Below, piece by piece: positions 16,266-23,934 of a DNA stretch of 50,450 nucleotides. Source of the DNA: a bacterium (GTDB taxonomy: Bacteria; Cyanobacteriota; Vampirovibrionia; Gastranaerophilales; Gastranaerophilaceae). The position numbers were made by a program, and so were the translations under genes. The stretch's first letter is position 1. The number at the start of each line of letters is the position of its first letter. The notes below the pieces were generated by a model. That model did no database searches. It saw nothing but the letters and a program-made list of their open reading frames with translations, and was not told where the DNA came from. Where the stretch lies: positions 1 through 50,450 of the forward strand of contig JAFUXT010000016.1 in the NCBI GenBank assembly GCA_017470815.1, in the 5' to 3' direction.

Positions 16266-16294
16266 TTTACAATATTCCGTGTTTAAGTTAAAAT
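16266..16294 (+). promoter_or_regulatory. promoter of the pyrH operon
   Basis: TTTACA (16266-16271), 17 bp, TAAAAT (16289-16294): both hexamers are one mismatch from consensus with ideal spacing. The leader to the pyrH ATG is about 23 nt and contains GAGAGGG. Confidence 0.65.
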
Positions 16295-16323
16295 CACACT
16301 TGAAATGAGAGGGATGTTGGTTA

Positions 16324-17034
16324 ATGAAATATAAACGAATTTTGTTAAAGATTAGCGGTGAAGCATTGTTAGGTGACCAGCAGTTTGGTATTGCACCGGA
16401 ACCCGTTACAATGATGGCTAAAGAGATTAAAAAAGCAGTAGATATGGGTGCACAGGTCGCGGTTGTTGTCGGTGGCGGAAATATTTTTCGAGGAATGAAA
16501 AACAGTACTAAAATCGGCTTAGACCGTGCAACAGGCGATTATGTCGGGATGCTTGCTACTGTTATGAACGGAATTACTTTACAAAGCGCATTAAATCAAA
16601 TAGGTGTTGACTGCCGTGTTCAAAGTGCAATAACAATGAAGCAAATCGCTGAACCATATATTCGTCACAGAGCAATCAGACATTTGGAAAAAGGCCGAGT
16701 TGTTATATTTGTCGCTGGCACAGGAAATCCGTTCTTTACAACCGATACGGCTTCTGCTTTAAGAGCATCCGAAATCAATGCACAAGCAATGTTAATGGCC
16801 AAAAACGGTGTTGACGGTGTTTACACTGCGGATCCTAATGTTGATCCGAATGCTAAAAAGATTGACCAAATGCACTATGATGATATCATAATTAACGGCT
16901 TGAAGGTTATGGATACATCTGCTTGTGATTTGTGTAAACAAAATAATATTCCGATTATTGTATTTGATTTTAAAAAGGAAAACGGAATAAAAGACATTCT
17001 AAATGGTGAAAAATTAGGAACTTATATAAATTAG
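16324..17034 (+). CDS. pyrH: uridylate kinase (UMP kinase)
   Basis: It phosphorylates UMP to UDP with ATP for pyrimidine nucleotide synthesis, as a cytoplasmic hexamer. The 236-residue length is normal. The N-terminal YKRILLKISGEAL, GGGNIFRG, the GLDRATGDYVGMLATVMN block and the FVAGTGNPFFTTDTAS nucleotide region are all present. It leads the tight operon pyrH-frr-cdsA-rnc-rpe, a gene order (pyrH-frr-cdsA) common in bacteria. GAGAGGG sits about 11 nt before the ATG. Confidence 0.97.
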   Translation: MKYKRILLKISGEALLGDQQFGIAPEPVTMMAKEIKKAVDMGAQVAVVVGGGNIFRGMKNSTKIGLDRATGDYVGMLATVMNGITLQSALNQIGVDCRVQSAITMKQIAEPYIRHRAIRHLEKGRVVIFVAGTGNPFFTTDTASALRASEINAQAMLMAKNGVDGVYTADPNVDPNAKKIDQMHYDDIIINGLKVMDTSACDLCKQNNIPIIVFDFKKENGIKDILNGEKLGTYIN

Positions 17035-17047
17035 AAAGAGGTAAAAA

Positions 17048-17614
17048 ATGTCAGAAGCATTAGATGAAATGTATTTATTCGGCGAAGAAAAAATGGAAAA
17101 AGCCGTTGCACAGTTGCATAAAGAATTTGCATCTGTCCGTTCAGGACGTGCAAATCCTGCGATTTTAGATAAAGTTATTGTTGAATACTACGGGGCTCCT
17201 ACACCTTTAAGACAAATGTCACAGGTTACTGTCCAGGACGGGACAACTCTTGTCATCACTCCTTATGACAAGACAATTATGAAAGAAATTGAAAAAGGTA
17301 TAATTAAGGCTGAAATCGGTATTACTCCAAATTCTGACGGAACTTGTATTCGTTTACCTTTCCCGCCTTTAACAGAAGACAGACGCCGTGAAATTGCAAA
17401 AGATGTGAAAAAATTAGGCGAAGATGCTAAAGTTGCAATCAGAAATATTCGTCGTGATATGGTTGATAAATTAAAGAAAATTGAAAAAGACGAAAATCTT
17501 CCTGAAGATGCGGTAAAAGATAATCAGGATAAAATACAGAAAATTACCGATAAATATACTGATAATATAGATAAAGCGGTAGTAGATAAAGAAAAAGAGG
17601 TTATGACCGTATAA
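17048..17614 (+). CDS. frr: ribosome recycling factor
   Basis: RRF splits post-termination ribosomes together with EF-G. At 188 residues it has family length, with the signature HKEFASVRSGRANPAILDKVIVEYYGAPTPLRQMS, the ISVTPYDK-like loop (TLVITPYDKTIMKEIEKGI) and RLPFPPLTEDRRREIAKDVKK. The C-terminal helices are intact. AAAGAGG precedes the ATG; the gap to pyrH is 13 bp. Its stop overlaps the cdsA start (TAATG). Confidence 0.97.
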   Translation: MSEALDEMYLFGEEKMEKAVAQLHKEFASVRSGRANPAILDKVIVEYYGAPTPLRQMSQVTVQDGTTLVITPYDKTIMKEIEKGIIKAEIGITPNSDGTCIRLPFPPLTEDRRREIAKDVKKLGEDAKVAIRNIRRDMVDKLKKIEKDENLPEDAVKDNQDKIQKITDKYTDNIDKAVVDKEKEVMTV

Positions 17615-18486
17615 TGAAAATTGATCTCGGGTTAAACAAAAATGCAGTAAGAATGTTGACAGGCTTTATAATGGGCACAATTGTCATGTTGTGTATAATG
17701 GCAGGCGGACTTGCCCTGTTGGGCTTGTTGGCGGTTGTTCTTGCTTTTGTATCAAGAGAATATGTAAAAATTCTTAATCACAAAGGGTTTTATCCGAGTT
17801 TAAAAGTTATTTATATAACCGAAGCGGTTTTGGCTGCAATTGTTTATTTTGAAAGGTTTGATTTAGTCGCAGCAACTCTCACAATTTGCGCTATGGCATC
17901 ATTTATGTGGGTATTGTTTGTAGGTAGACAGCCGTATATTGCAAATGTTGCTACAACTCTTTTCGGAATGGTTTATTGCGGTTGGTTTCCTTTGCATCTT
18001 ATATTTTTCAGAAACCTTCATAACGGAGAATATGAAAGTGGTTTAGGTTTTGTTGTCCTGATGATAGCATCAGTTATTGCAACAGATGTCGGGTGTTATT
18101 ATGTCGGATCAAGATGGGGAAAACGTAAACTTGCGCCGACTGTAAGCCCAAATAAGACTATTGAAGGAGCATTAGGCGGAGTTTTAGGCTCTGTTATATT
18201 TGCAGAAATATTCGGGCTATATTTGGGAATAGGCTGGTTCTGGTCTTTGGTTGCAGGTTTGTTATGCACAACTTTTGCTCAAATCGGTGATTTATGTGAA
18301 TCGTTATTGAAACGCGATGCAGGGGTAAAAGATTCAGGAGATACTCTCCCCGGGCATGGCGGATTTTTGGACAGAACGGATAGTTTTGCTTTTACTATTC
18401 CTATGGCTTATTATTTCTTTAAATATTTCGTATTTAAAACTGAATGGATGACTACTGTATGGGATTTTGTTAAAGGTATATTCTAA
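17614..18486 (+). CDS. cdsA: phosphatidate cytidylyltransferase (CDP-diacylglycerol synthase)
   Basis: It makes CDP-diacylglycerol from phosphatidic acid and CTP in the inner membrane, the entry to phospholipid synthesis. About seven to eight hydrophobic segments are visible. The C-terminal family signature is present: SPNKTIEGALGG, then GDLCESLLKRDAGVKDSGDTLPGHGGFLDRTDS, containing the metal-binding aspartates. Length is 290 residues. Coupled by TAATG overlaps to both frr and rnc. Confidence 0.95.
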   Translation: MKIDLGLNKNAVRMLTGFIMGTIVMLCIMAGGLALLGLLAVVLAFVSREYVKILNHKGFYPSLKVIYITEAVLAAIVYFERFDLVAATLTICAMASFMWVLFVGRQPYIANVATTLFGMVYCGWFPLHLIFFRNLHNGEYESGLGFVVLMIASVIATDVGCYYVGSRWGKRKLAPTVSPNKTIEGALGGVLGSVIFAEIFGLYLGIGWFWSLVAGLLCTTFAQIGDLCESLLKRDAGVKDSGDTLPGHGGFLDRTDSFAFTIPMAYYFFKYFVFKTEWMTTVWDFVKGIF

Positions 18487-19169
18487 TGAAATCGCTTGAA
18501 AAAATTTTTGGAATAAAGATTGTTGATTCTGATTTATTTAAAAAAGCCTTGACTCATCAGTCATATACTCAGGATTTGAATTTAGATTATACAGAATCTT
18601 ATGAACGATTGGAATTTTTGGGAGATGCGGTTTTAAAACTAACTGTTTCCGATGTTTTATATAATATGTATCCGCAAAGTACCGAAGGCGAAATGTCAAA
18701 AATTCGCTCTATTGTGGTTTCGGATAATACACTTGCTCAAATAGCAAAAGGAAATGGTTTATCAGAACTAATAATTTTAAGTAAACATGACGAAAAACAG
18801 GGCGCAAGAAATTTGAATTCTATTTGTGCCTGCGCTTTTGAGGCAATATTGGGAGCATATTATCTTGACGGAAAGTATAAGCAGGTCAGAAAATATATTG
18901 AAAAAACTTTAACTCCGTACATAAAAGATGTAAAAGATAATTTTGCAAAATATAATTCAAAAGAGATTTTGCAGGAGTACACTCAAAGTTTAGATAAAAA
19001 CCGCCCTGTTTATAAAGTTGTAAACGAATCAGGCCCTGCGCATAAAAGAATTTTTGAAGTTGAAGTTTCTTATAACGGAGAAGTTTTGGCATCTGAAAAA
19101 GGTTTATCCAAAAAAGACGCCGAACAGAAAGCGGCTTATAGTGCTTGTGAAAAGTTGGGGATTATATAG
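18486..19169 (+). CDS. rnc: ribonuclease III
   Basis: It cuts double-stranded RNA in rRNA processing and mRNA turnover. The catalytic signature ERLEFLGDAVLKL lies at about residues 40-52. The second acidic cluster, CACAFEAILGAYYLDG, follows near 115-130. A C-terminal double-stranded-RNA-binding domain (about 155-225) ends KKDAEQKAAYSACEKLGI. Length (227 aa) is normal. The start overlaps the cdsA stop, and rpe begins immediately after its stop. Confidence 0.96.
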   Translation: MKSLEKIFGIKIVDSDLFKKALTHQSYTQDLNLDYTESYERLEFLGDAVLKLTVSDVLYNMYPQSTEGEMSKIRSIVVSDNTLAQIAKGNGLSELIILSKHDEKQGARNLNSICACAFEAILGAYYLDGKYKQVRKYIEKTLTPYIKDVKDNFAKYNSKEILQEYTQSLDKNRPVYKVVNESGPAHKRIFEVEVSYNGEVLASEKGLSKKDAEQKAAYSACEKLGII

Positions 19170-19817
19170 ATGAACAATAAAATTATTATATCACCTTCTA
19201 TTTTATCTGCTGATTTTGCAAATCTTGAACGAGATATAAAAAAAGTTGAAGATTGCGGTGCGGATTGGGTGCATGTTGATGTTATGGACGGACATTTTGT
19301 ACCGAATATTACAATCGGTGTTCCTGTTGTAAAATCGCTTAAAAAAATCACAAATTTACCGCTGGATGTTCATTTGATGATTGAAAATCCCGATAAGTAT
19401 GTTGAGCCGTTTGCAAAATCGGGTGCGGATATTTTGACTTTTCATTACGAAGCGGTAAAAGAAAATGATATTGTTAATTTAATTACAAAAATCAAGTCTT
19501 TTGGTATAAAAGCCGGTATTTCCATCAAGCCGAAAACAAGACCGGATGTGCTGTTGCCTTCCCTTGATATTGTTGATATGGTCCTTGTTATGACGGTTGA
19601 ACCGGGGTTTGGCGGTCAGTCGTTTATGAGTGATTGTGCCGAAAAAATTAAATTTATAAGACAAAATGCCCCTGAAGATTTGATTATTCAGGTCGATGGC
19701 GGAATTAACGCTCAAACAGGTAAAATTTGCAAAGGTTTTGGTGCAAATTCTCTTGTCGCAGGCAGTTATATTTATGGGGCAAGTGATATTAAACAAGCGA
19801 TTGATTCTCTAAAATAG
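19170..19817 (+). CDS. rpe: ribulose-phosphate 3-epimerase
   Basis: It interconverts ribulose 5-phosphate and xylulose 5-phosphate in the pentose phosphate pathway. The TIM barrel shows SPSILSADFANLERD, the metal site VHVDVMDGHFVPNITIG, HLMIENPDKYV and VMTVEPGFGGQSFM, and the phosphate loop VDGGIN. Length is 215 residues. It is the last gene of the operon, starting directly after rnc. It ends 1 bp from the convergent gene at 19819, with no room for a terminator. Confidence 0.96.
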   Translation: MNNKIIISPSILSADFANLERDIKKVEDCGADWVHVDVMDGHFVPNITIGVPVVKSLKKITNLPLDVHLMIENPDKYVEPFAKSGADILTFHYEAVKENDIVNLITKIKSFGIKAGISIKPKTRPDVLLPSLDIVDMVLVMTVEPGFGGQSFMSDCAEKIKFIRQNAPEDLIIQVDGGINAQTGKICKGFGANSLVAGSYIYGASDIKQAIDSLK

Positions 19818-19818
19818 A

Positions 19819-21060
19819 TTAGGCATCCTTGATATATTCTCCCCTGCGAACTTTACGCTTAACAAGTTCGTCAATGCTTATGTGCAATTTATCTGTTGTA
19901 TCCGTACCGTCATTTGAGGCTGTTTTGACATCTTTATCCGCTTCTTTTTCTTTGCCTGTTATCGGGTCTTGTTCTGAAGCATTACCCTGACTTTTTGCAT
20001 TTTGTGCATCAACACCTGTTTTATCAGTTATGCTTGTTTTTAGTTCCGGGACTTTTCCTATGTTTGCATTGTTTGTATCTTGTGCTGAAATTACGGCATT
20101 TTCTCCTTCTTGTGCTTTTCTTATCGCACTATTACCTGCATTAACGGCTTTTTGACCTATCATTCTGTCAATATTAAACCACCACGCTCCGCCGGTTGTC
20201 GATAATAATTCATTACCTACATCAACGGTTTCTGTCCCAAAATCACCTGCATTGAGCATTATTGCCTGTCCGGCATTTATATCGGAACTGTAACCTCTTA
20301 ATGTTCCTTCGCTTTGCGCTATTTCGTTTTGACCTGACATCCCGAGTTGTTCAAGTTCTTTTTGTAATTTTTCAATTTGGGCAAATGTTGAACCGTCGCT
20401 TTTTTCGTTATTTATTTTATCTACGTTTTGACGAAGTTCCTGTTGTTTGGCATCGGCTTCTGCTATGAGTTCTTTCATTGCACCTTCAAGTTCTGCAATT
20501 TCATTATTTGAACTGTTTTCAATGCTTTCTATTGTACTTATTTCCGATGATGCCTGACTTCCGTATGTTTGGCTGTCTTGGGAAAAGGATATAGCCTGCT
20601 CTCTCAACCCTACGCCTTTATCCTGAAAATCTTTTCGCTTTGATTGTGCTGCCGTAAGTTGTATCGCTTCTGTTCCGTTATCGGTTGAAATACTTTCAGA
20701 GTCTCCTGAATCCGTAGAAATATTCGCATTTTCTACTGCTAAAGCGGCATCTTCTTCCGAGGTTTGGTCTTCTGTTTCTTTAGGTTTATCCAAATCTTTT
20801 ACTTTTGTATTTGCTCCGCTTCTTGAGTTTTCGTTTGTTTTTGCTTCGTTGCTTTGATGTCTTGTTATTGCTTTGGCATTTTCATAAGTAACTTCATCAT
20901 TATCGTATTTTTGTATATTTTGCAAGAAATTATGCGCCCACTGTACATATACATCAGGGACTTCTACTCCCTGTTTTTCGTATTTAAGTATTTCTTTGGC
21001 TGTCATGTTTCGCCAATTGATTTTGTTTGGATTATACGCTTCTATTCTTGATACATCCAT
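19819..21060 (-). CDS. hypothetical low-complexity protein (413 aa)
   Basis: I do not recognise it. Residues 1-55 are a compact segment (MDVSRIEAYNPNKINWRNMT...). Residues 75-145 are disordered and acidic (Glu/Asp/Thr/Ser-rich), and about 185-245 is coiled coil (IAELEGAMKELIAEADAKQQELRQNVDKINNEKS). A short hydrophobic patch with GGAWWFNIDRM lies near 290-300, then more disordered sequence and a basic end (VKRKVRRGEYIKDA). It has no signal peptide. AAGGGTG precedes the ATG by about 4 nt. Probably lineage-specific. Confidence 0.7.
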   Translation of the reverse strand: MDVSRIEAYNPNKINWRNMTAKEILKYEKQGVEVPDVYVQWAHNFLQNIQKYDNDEVTYENAKAITRHQSNEAKTNENSRSGANTKVKDLDKPKETEDQTSEEDAALAVENANISTDSGDSESISTDNGTEAIQLTAAQSKRKDFQDKGVGLREQAISFSQDSQTYGSQASSEISTIESIENSSNNEIAELEGAMKELIAEADAKQQELRQNVDKINNEKSDGSTFAQIEKLQKELEQLGMSGQNEIAQSEGTLRGYSSDINAGQAIMLNAGDFGTETVDVGNELLSTTGGAWWFNIDRMIGQKAVNAGNSAIRKAQEGENAVISAQDTNNANIGKVPELKTSITDKTGVDAQNAKSQGNASEQDPITGKEKEADKDVKTASNDGTDTTDKLHISIDELVKRKVRRGEYIKDA

Positions 21061-21208
21061 AGTACACCCTTGGTTGTAAATTTACTTTTTTATAGTCGGC
21101 AGAAATTGTTAAAAACTTTAGAAATTTTAAGATAAATTAATTCATTCATACATTCATGGGATTAAATTTTTATTGAAAGTTATATAATTTTTTATAAAGG
21201 TGATAATT

Positions 21209-21595
21209 ATGACTTATGAAGAATTGATGCAAAAAGCAATAGAAGTATCGGAAAAAGCATATTGCCCGTATTCCAAATTCCCTGTTGGCGCTTGCGTAAT
21301 GACTGATGATGGAGCAATTTATACAGGATGCAATTTTGAAAATTCAAGTTTTGGTATGACAATTTGTGCGGAAAGAAATGCCATAGGTTCAGCAATCGCT
21401 GAAGGTAAAAGAAAAATTAAAGCCGTTGCAATTTTTTCTCCCGTTCAGGATAATTGCGCGCCTTGCGGTGCTTGCAGACAGGTTATACATGAGTTTTGTG
21501 ATAATGATAATGATGTTGATATTATTTTGCAAAACGGTAATGATTTAAAGATATTTACTCTTGCGCAGTTGTTACCTGAAAGTTTTAATTTATAA
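21209..21595 (+). CDS. cdd: cytidine deaminase
   Basis: It deaminates cytidine and deoxycytidine in pyrimidine salvage. The short tetrameric type (128 residues) is indicated by PYSKFPVGA, the CAE catalytic motif (C53, E55) and PCGAC (C86, C89), giving three zinc cysteines. The ATG at 21209 is chosen because AAAGGTG lies 7 nt upstream; an in-frame GTG at 21200 overlaps that site. Its TAA overlaps the next start (TAATG). Confidence 0.95.
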   Translation: MTYEELMQKAIEVSEKAYCPYSKFPVGACVMTDDGAIYTGCNFENSSFGMTICAERNAIGSAIAEGKRKIKAVAIFSPVQDNCAPCGACRQVIHEFCDNDNDVDIILQNGNDLKIFTLAQLLPESFNL

Positions 21596-21801
21596 TGTAT
21601 ATTTTTGAGTGGATTACTAAATTTATAAAAGGTAAAACTTATAAGCCGTCTGTCAGAACGGATTATATTCCGTCAGATGGTGAAGATTTACTTGAAAATC
21701 AGGATGAATGTGAGCATGTTTTTATGCCTTTAGATTCAAGTGAAGAATTTTTTGCCTGTAAATATTGCGGAATTGTTGTATCAAAAGAAAATTTAAAATA
21801 A
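21595..21801 (+). CDS. small hypothetical protein with Cys pairs (68 aa)
   Basis: The start is fused to the cdd stop codon, so the two are translationally coupled. The N-terminal part is basic (WITKFIKGKTYKPSVRTDY). The C-terminal half has C-E-H at about residue 39 and CKYCG near 55-59, which could form an incomplete zinc ribbon. I do not recognise it. The position suggests a link with cdd, though function is unknown. Confidence 0.6.
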   Translation: MYIFEWITKFIKGKTYKPSVRTDYIPSDGEDLLENQDECEHVFMPLDSSEEFFACKYCGIVVSKENLK

Positions 21802-21807
21802 TATTTA

Positions 21808-21816
21808 TGTTATTAT
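21808..21816 (+). promoter_or_regulatory. extended -10 directly before ATG
   Basis: TG-T-TATTAT ends six bases before the ATG at 21823, the same sequence and spacing as at 9550-9558. No Shine-Dalgarno is present, so a leaderless transcript is inferred. Confidence 0.5.
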
Positions 21817-21822
21817 AAACCT

Positions 21823-22551
21823 ATGAAAAACAAGATAGGTTTTTGGGGGTATCCTCATCCGAAAGTTATAGAAAGAGTAAAGTCTGAGTATCCTCAGGCA
21901 ACTTGGTTTGATCTGGATTTTGATTTTTCGCCAAAAGTCCCAGAGTCAAATATTTTGCCTGAGAGTTATTGTAAAATTATCAAGCAGATTATAAATAATT
22001 CGCTTTATTTCAGAGATGAAATCATAAAAATAGTCGCACCGATTGGGAAAGATAAATGCGATAGTGGTTGGTTTGCAGCACAGTTATTGAGAGATATGGG
22101 ATTTGATGTTGAGGAAACCAAATTTGAAACTTTTGAATACCGTAAACCTGTTGTGATTTCAACTTCCAATATGCCTTTATATGACAAAGTTACTGCAATT
22201 ACGGCTAATATTGTTGAGGAAAAGCCAATTGATAATATAGTTCAATGTAAGCCCAAATTCGGTTTTTGGGGTGTACCGCCAAATGACCTTGACGTGTTAA
22301 ATTTATTTCCTGACGAAACGCATGTTTATGGTTGGACAAGATGTGTAGAAGCAAAAGTTCCGGCAGACATTGAATTAGAAATGTATGTTGAACCTGACGT
22401 CCCGACTGTTTTTTATGCGCAGGCATTTTGTTCAAAAACTCAACTTGCAAAGTATCTTGCAAATAAATATAACGGACTTTATATTGATATAGACGATTAT
22501 GCGACAAATTCCGTTAAGGCAAAGATTGAAGCATTTTTGCGCCTGAGATAA
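21823..22551 (+). CDS. hypothetical protein with two FGFWG-type repeats (242 aa)
   Basis: The protein consists of two related halves. Residues 4-30 (KIGFWGYPHPKVIERVKSEY) and about 145-170 (KFGFWGVPPNDLDVLNLFPD) both start a (K)xGFWGxP unit followed by a short acidic strand. No signal peptide, membrane segment or known catalytic motif is visible. I do not recognise the family. It abuts the convergent gene at 22552 with no intervening base. Confidence 0.65.
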   Translation: MKNKIGFWGYPHPKVIERVKSEYPQATWFDLDFDFSPKVPESNILPESYCKIIKQIINNSLYFRDEIIKIVAPIGKDKCDSGWFAAQLLRDMGFDVEETKFETFEYRKPVVISTSNMPLYDKVTAITANIVEEKPIDNIVQCKPKFGFWGVPPNDLDVLNLFPDETHVYGWTRCVEAKVPADIELEMYVEPDVPTVFYAQAFCSKTQLAKYLANKYNGLYIDIDDYATNSVKAKIEAFLRLR

Positions 22552-23934
22552 TTAAAATATTTTATAAGGATTTAAGATATTATTCGGGTCAAAAATTTTC
22601 TTTATTTGGCGCATATAATTTAGTGCGCTTGATTCTACAACATGAGAAATGAACGCTTTTTTTTCTAATCCTATACCGTGTTCGCCCGAAATTGTTCCTC
22701 CTAAAGAAACTGCAAGTTCGTACATTTCACTTTTTGCCTGTTTATAGTGTCTGTATTCATTTTTGTCTGAAAAATCAATTGGAATCTGAGGGTGAATACT
22801 TCCATCCCCAACGTGCCCGACAAGGCAGGATGTCAAATTATGTCTGTCACAAATTTCCTGAACACCTTTTACAAGTTTTGCAAGATTATTTCTCGGAACA
22901 ATAATATCATCAGTTGTGACATTTGGCTTTAGTTTTGCGCACGCACTCATAGATGAACGTCTTGCACTCCATATATTTTGGGCTTCCTGTTCATTTTTTG
23001 AGTACTGAATATTAACAGCATTATTAAGATTTAAAATTTGGCAAATGTTATATTTTGTTTTCAATATGCTTTCGTAATCTCCGTCAATTTCAATCAGCAA
23101 TGCACACTCTTTATCTGTTAAAAGTCCGGTATGATAAAATTGCTCAACTGTTAAAAGTGCATTTTTGTCCATAAAATCGATTGTTGAAGGGTAAATCTTT
23201 TGGTCAATAATTTTATTTACACATTCAACGGCATTGTCTATTTTTTCAAAATACGCCATCAAAACCTGTGTTTCCTGCGGTTTTGGGATAAGTTTTAATG
23301 TCGCTTCAACTACTATACCCAAAGTCCCTTCGCTTCCTGTAAACAGACTGTTTAAATCGTATCCGACAGCATTTTTTACTGTATTTGAACCCGTTGAAAT
23401 AACTTCACCATTTGCAGTTACCACTTTTAAATCAAGAACATAATTTTTTGTTGAACCGTATTTAAAGCATCTTGCTCCTGCTGAATTTTGGGCAATACTT
23501 CCGCCAATTGTTGATACTTTCAAATTTGACGGGTCAGGTGGATAAAATAAATTGTTTTTTTGTGCAATTTGTTGAATTTCTCCTACCGTAACCCCGGGTT
23601 GAACACGAATTGTCATATTTTGAGTGTTAAGTTCAAGAATTTTATTCATCTTTGAAAAATTCAAAACGATTCCGCCATTAATTGGTATGCAGCTGCCTAC
23701 GGTATTTGTTCCTGCACCTCTGCATATTATCGGAACATTTAGTTTATTGGCAATTTTTACTACTTCCAAAACTTCTTCCGTACTTTCAGCAAAAACAACG
23801 GCATCTGCAATCTTTGAACCCGCATTTTGAGTTTCCGAGGCATCAAAAGAATATGCATATCGTTCTTCTATGCTTGTCATAACATTTTGTCGGGGTAAAA
23901 CTTTATTGAGTTCTTTTTCAAGTTTAGTCAACAT
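22552..23934 (-). CDS. FAD-binding oxidase, GlcD / D-lactate dehydrogenase type
   Basis: This 460-residue flavoprotein has the PCMH/VAO-type FAD domain: VPIICRGAGTNTVGSCIP, then PPDPSNLKVSTIGGSIAQNSAGARCFKYG, then GSEGTLGIV. The C-terminal cap domain carries the catalytic-site segment HVGDGSIHP and ends SGEHGIGLEKK...LNPYKIF. Relatives oxidise glycolate or D-lactate; the substrate here is not settled by sequence. Its ATG lies inside the last codons of the upstream coiled-coil gene (11-bp overlap) and has no Shine-Dalgarno, so translation is probably coupled. Confidence 0.88.
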   Translation of the reverse strand: MLTKLEKELNKVLPRQNVMTSIEERYAYSFDASETQNAGSKIADAVVFAESTEEVLEVVKIANKLNVPIICRGAGTNTVGSCIPINGGIVLNFSKMNKILELNTQNMTIRVQPGVTVGEIQQIAQKNNLFYPPDPSNLKVSTIGGSIAQNSAGARCFKYGSTKNYVLDLKVVTANGEVISTGSNTVKNAVGYDLNSLFTGSEGTLGIVVEATLKLIPKPQETQVLMAYFEKIDNAVECVNKIIDQKIYPSTIDFMDKNALLTVEQFYHTGLLTDKECALLIEIDGDYESILKTKYNICQILNLNNAVNIQYSKNEQEAQNIWSARRSSMSACAKLKPNVTTDDIIVPRNNLAKLVKGVQEICDRHNLTSCLVGHVGDGSIHPQIPIDFSDKNEYRHYKQAKSEMYELAVSLGGTISGEHGIGLEKKAFISHVVESSALNYMRQIKKIFDPNNILNPYKIF

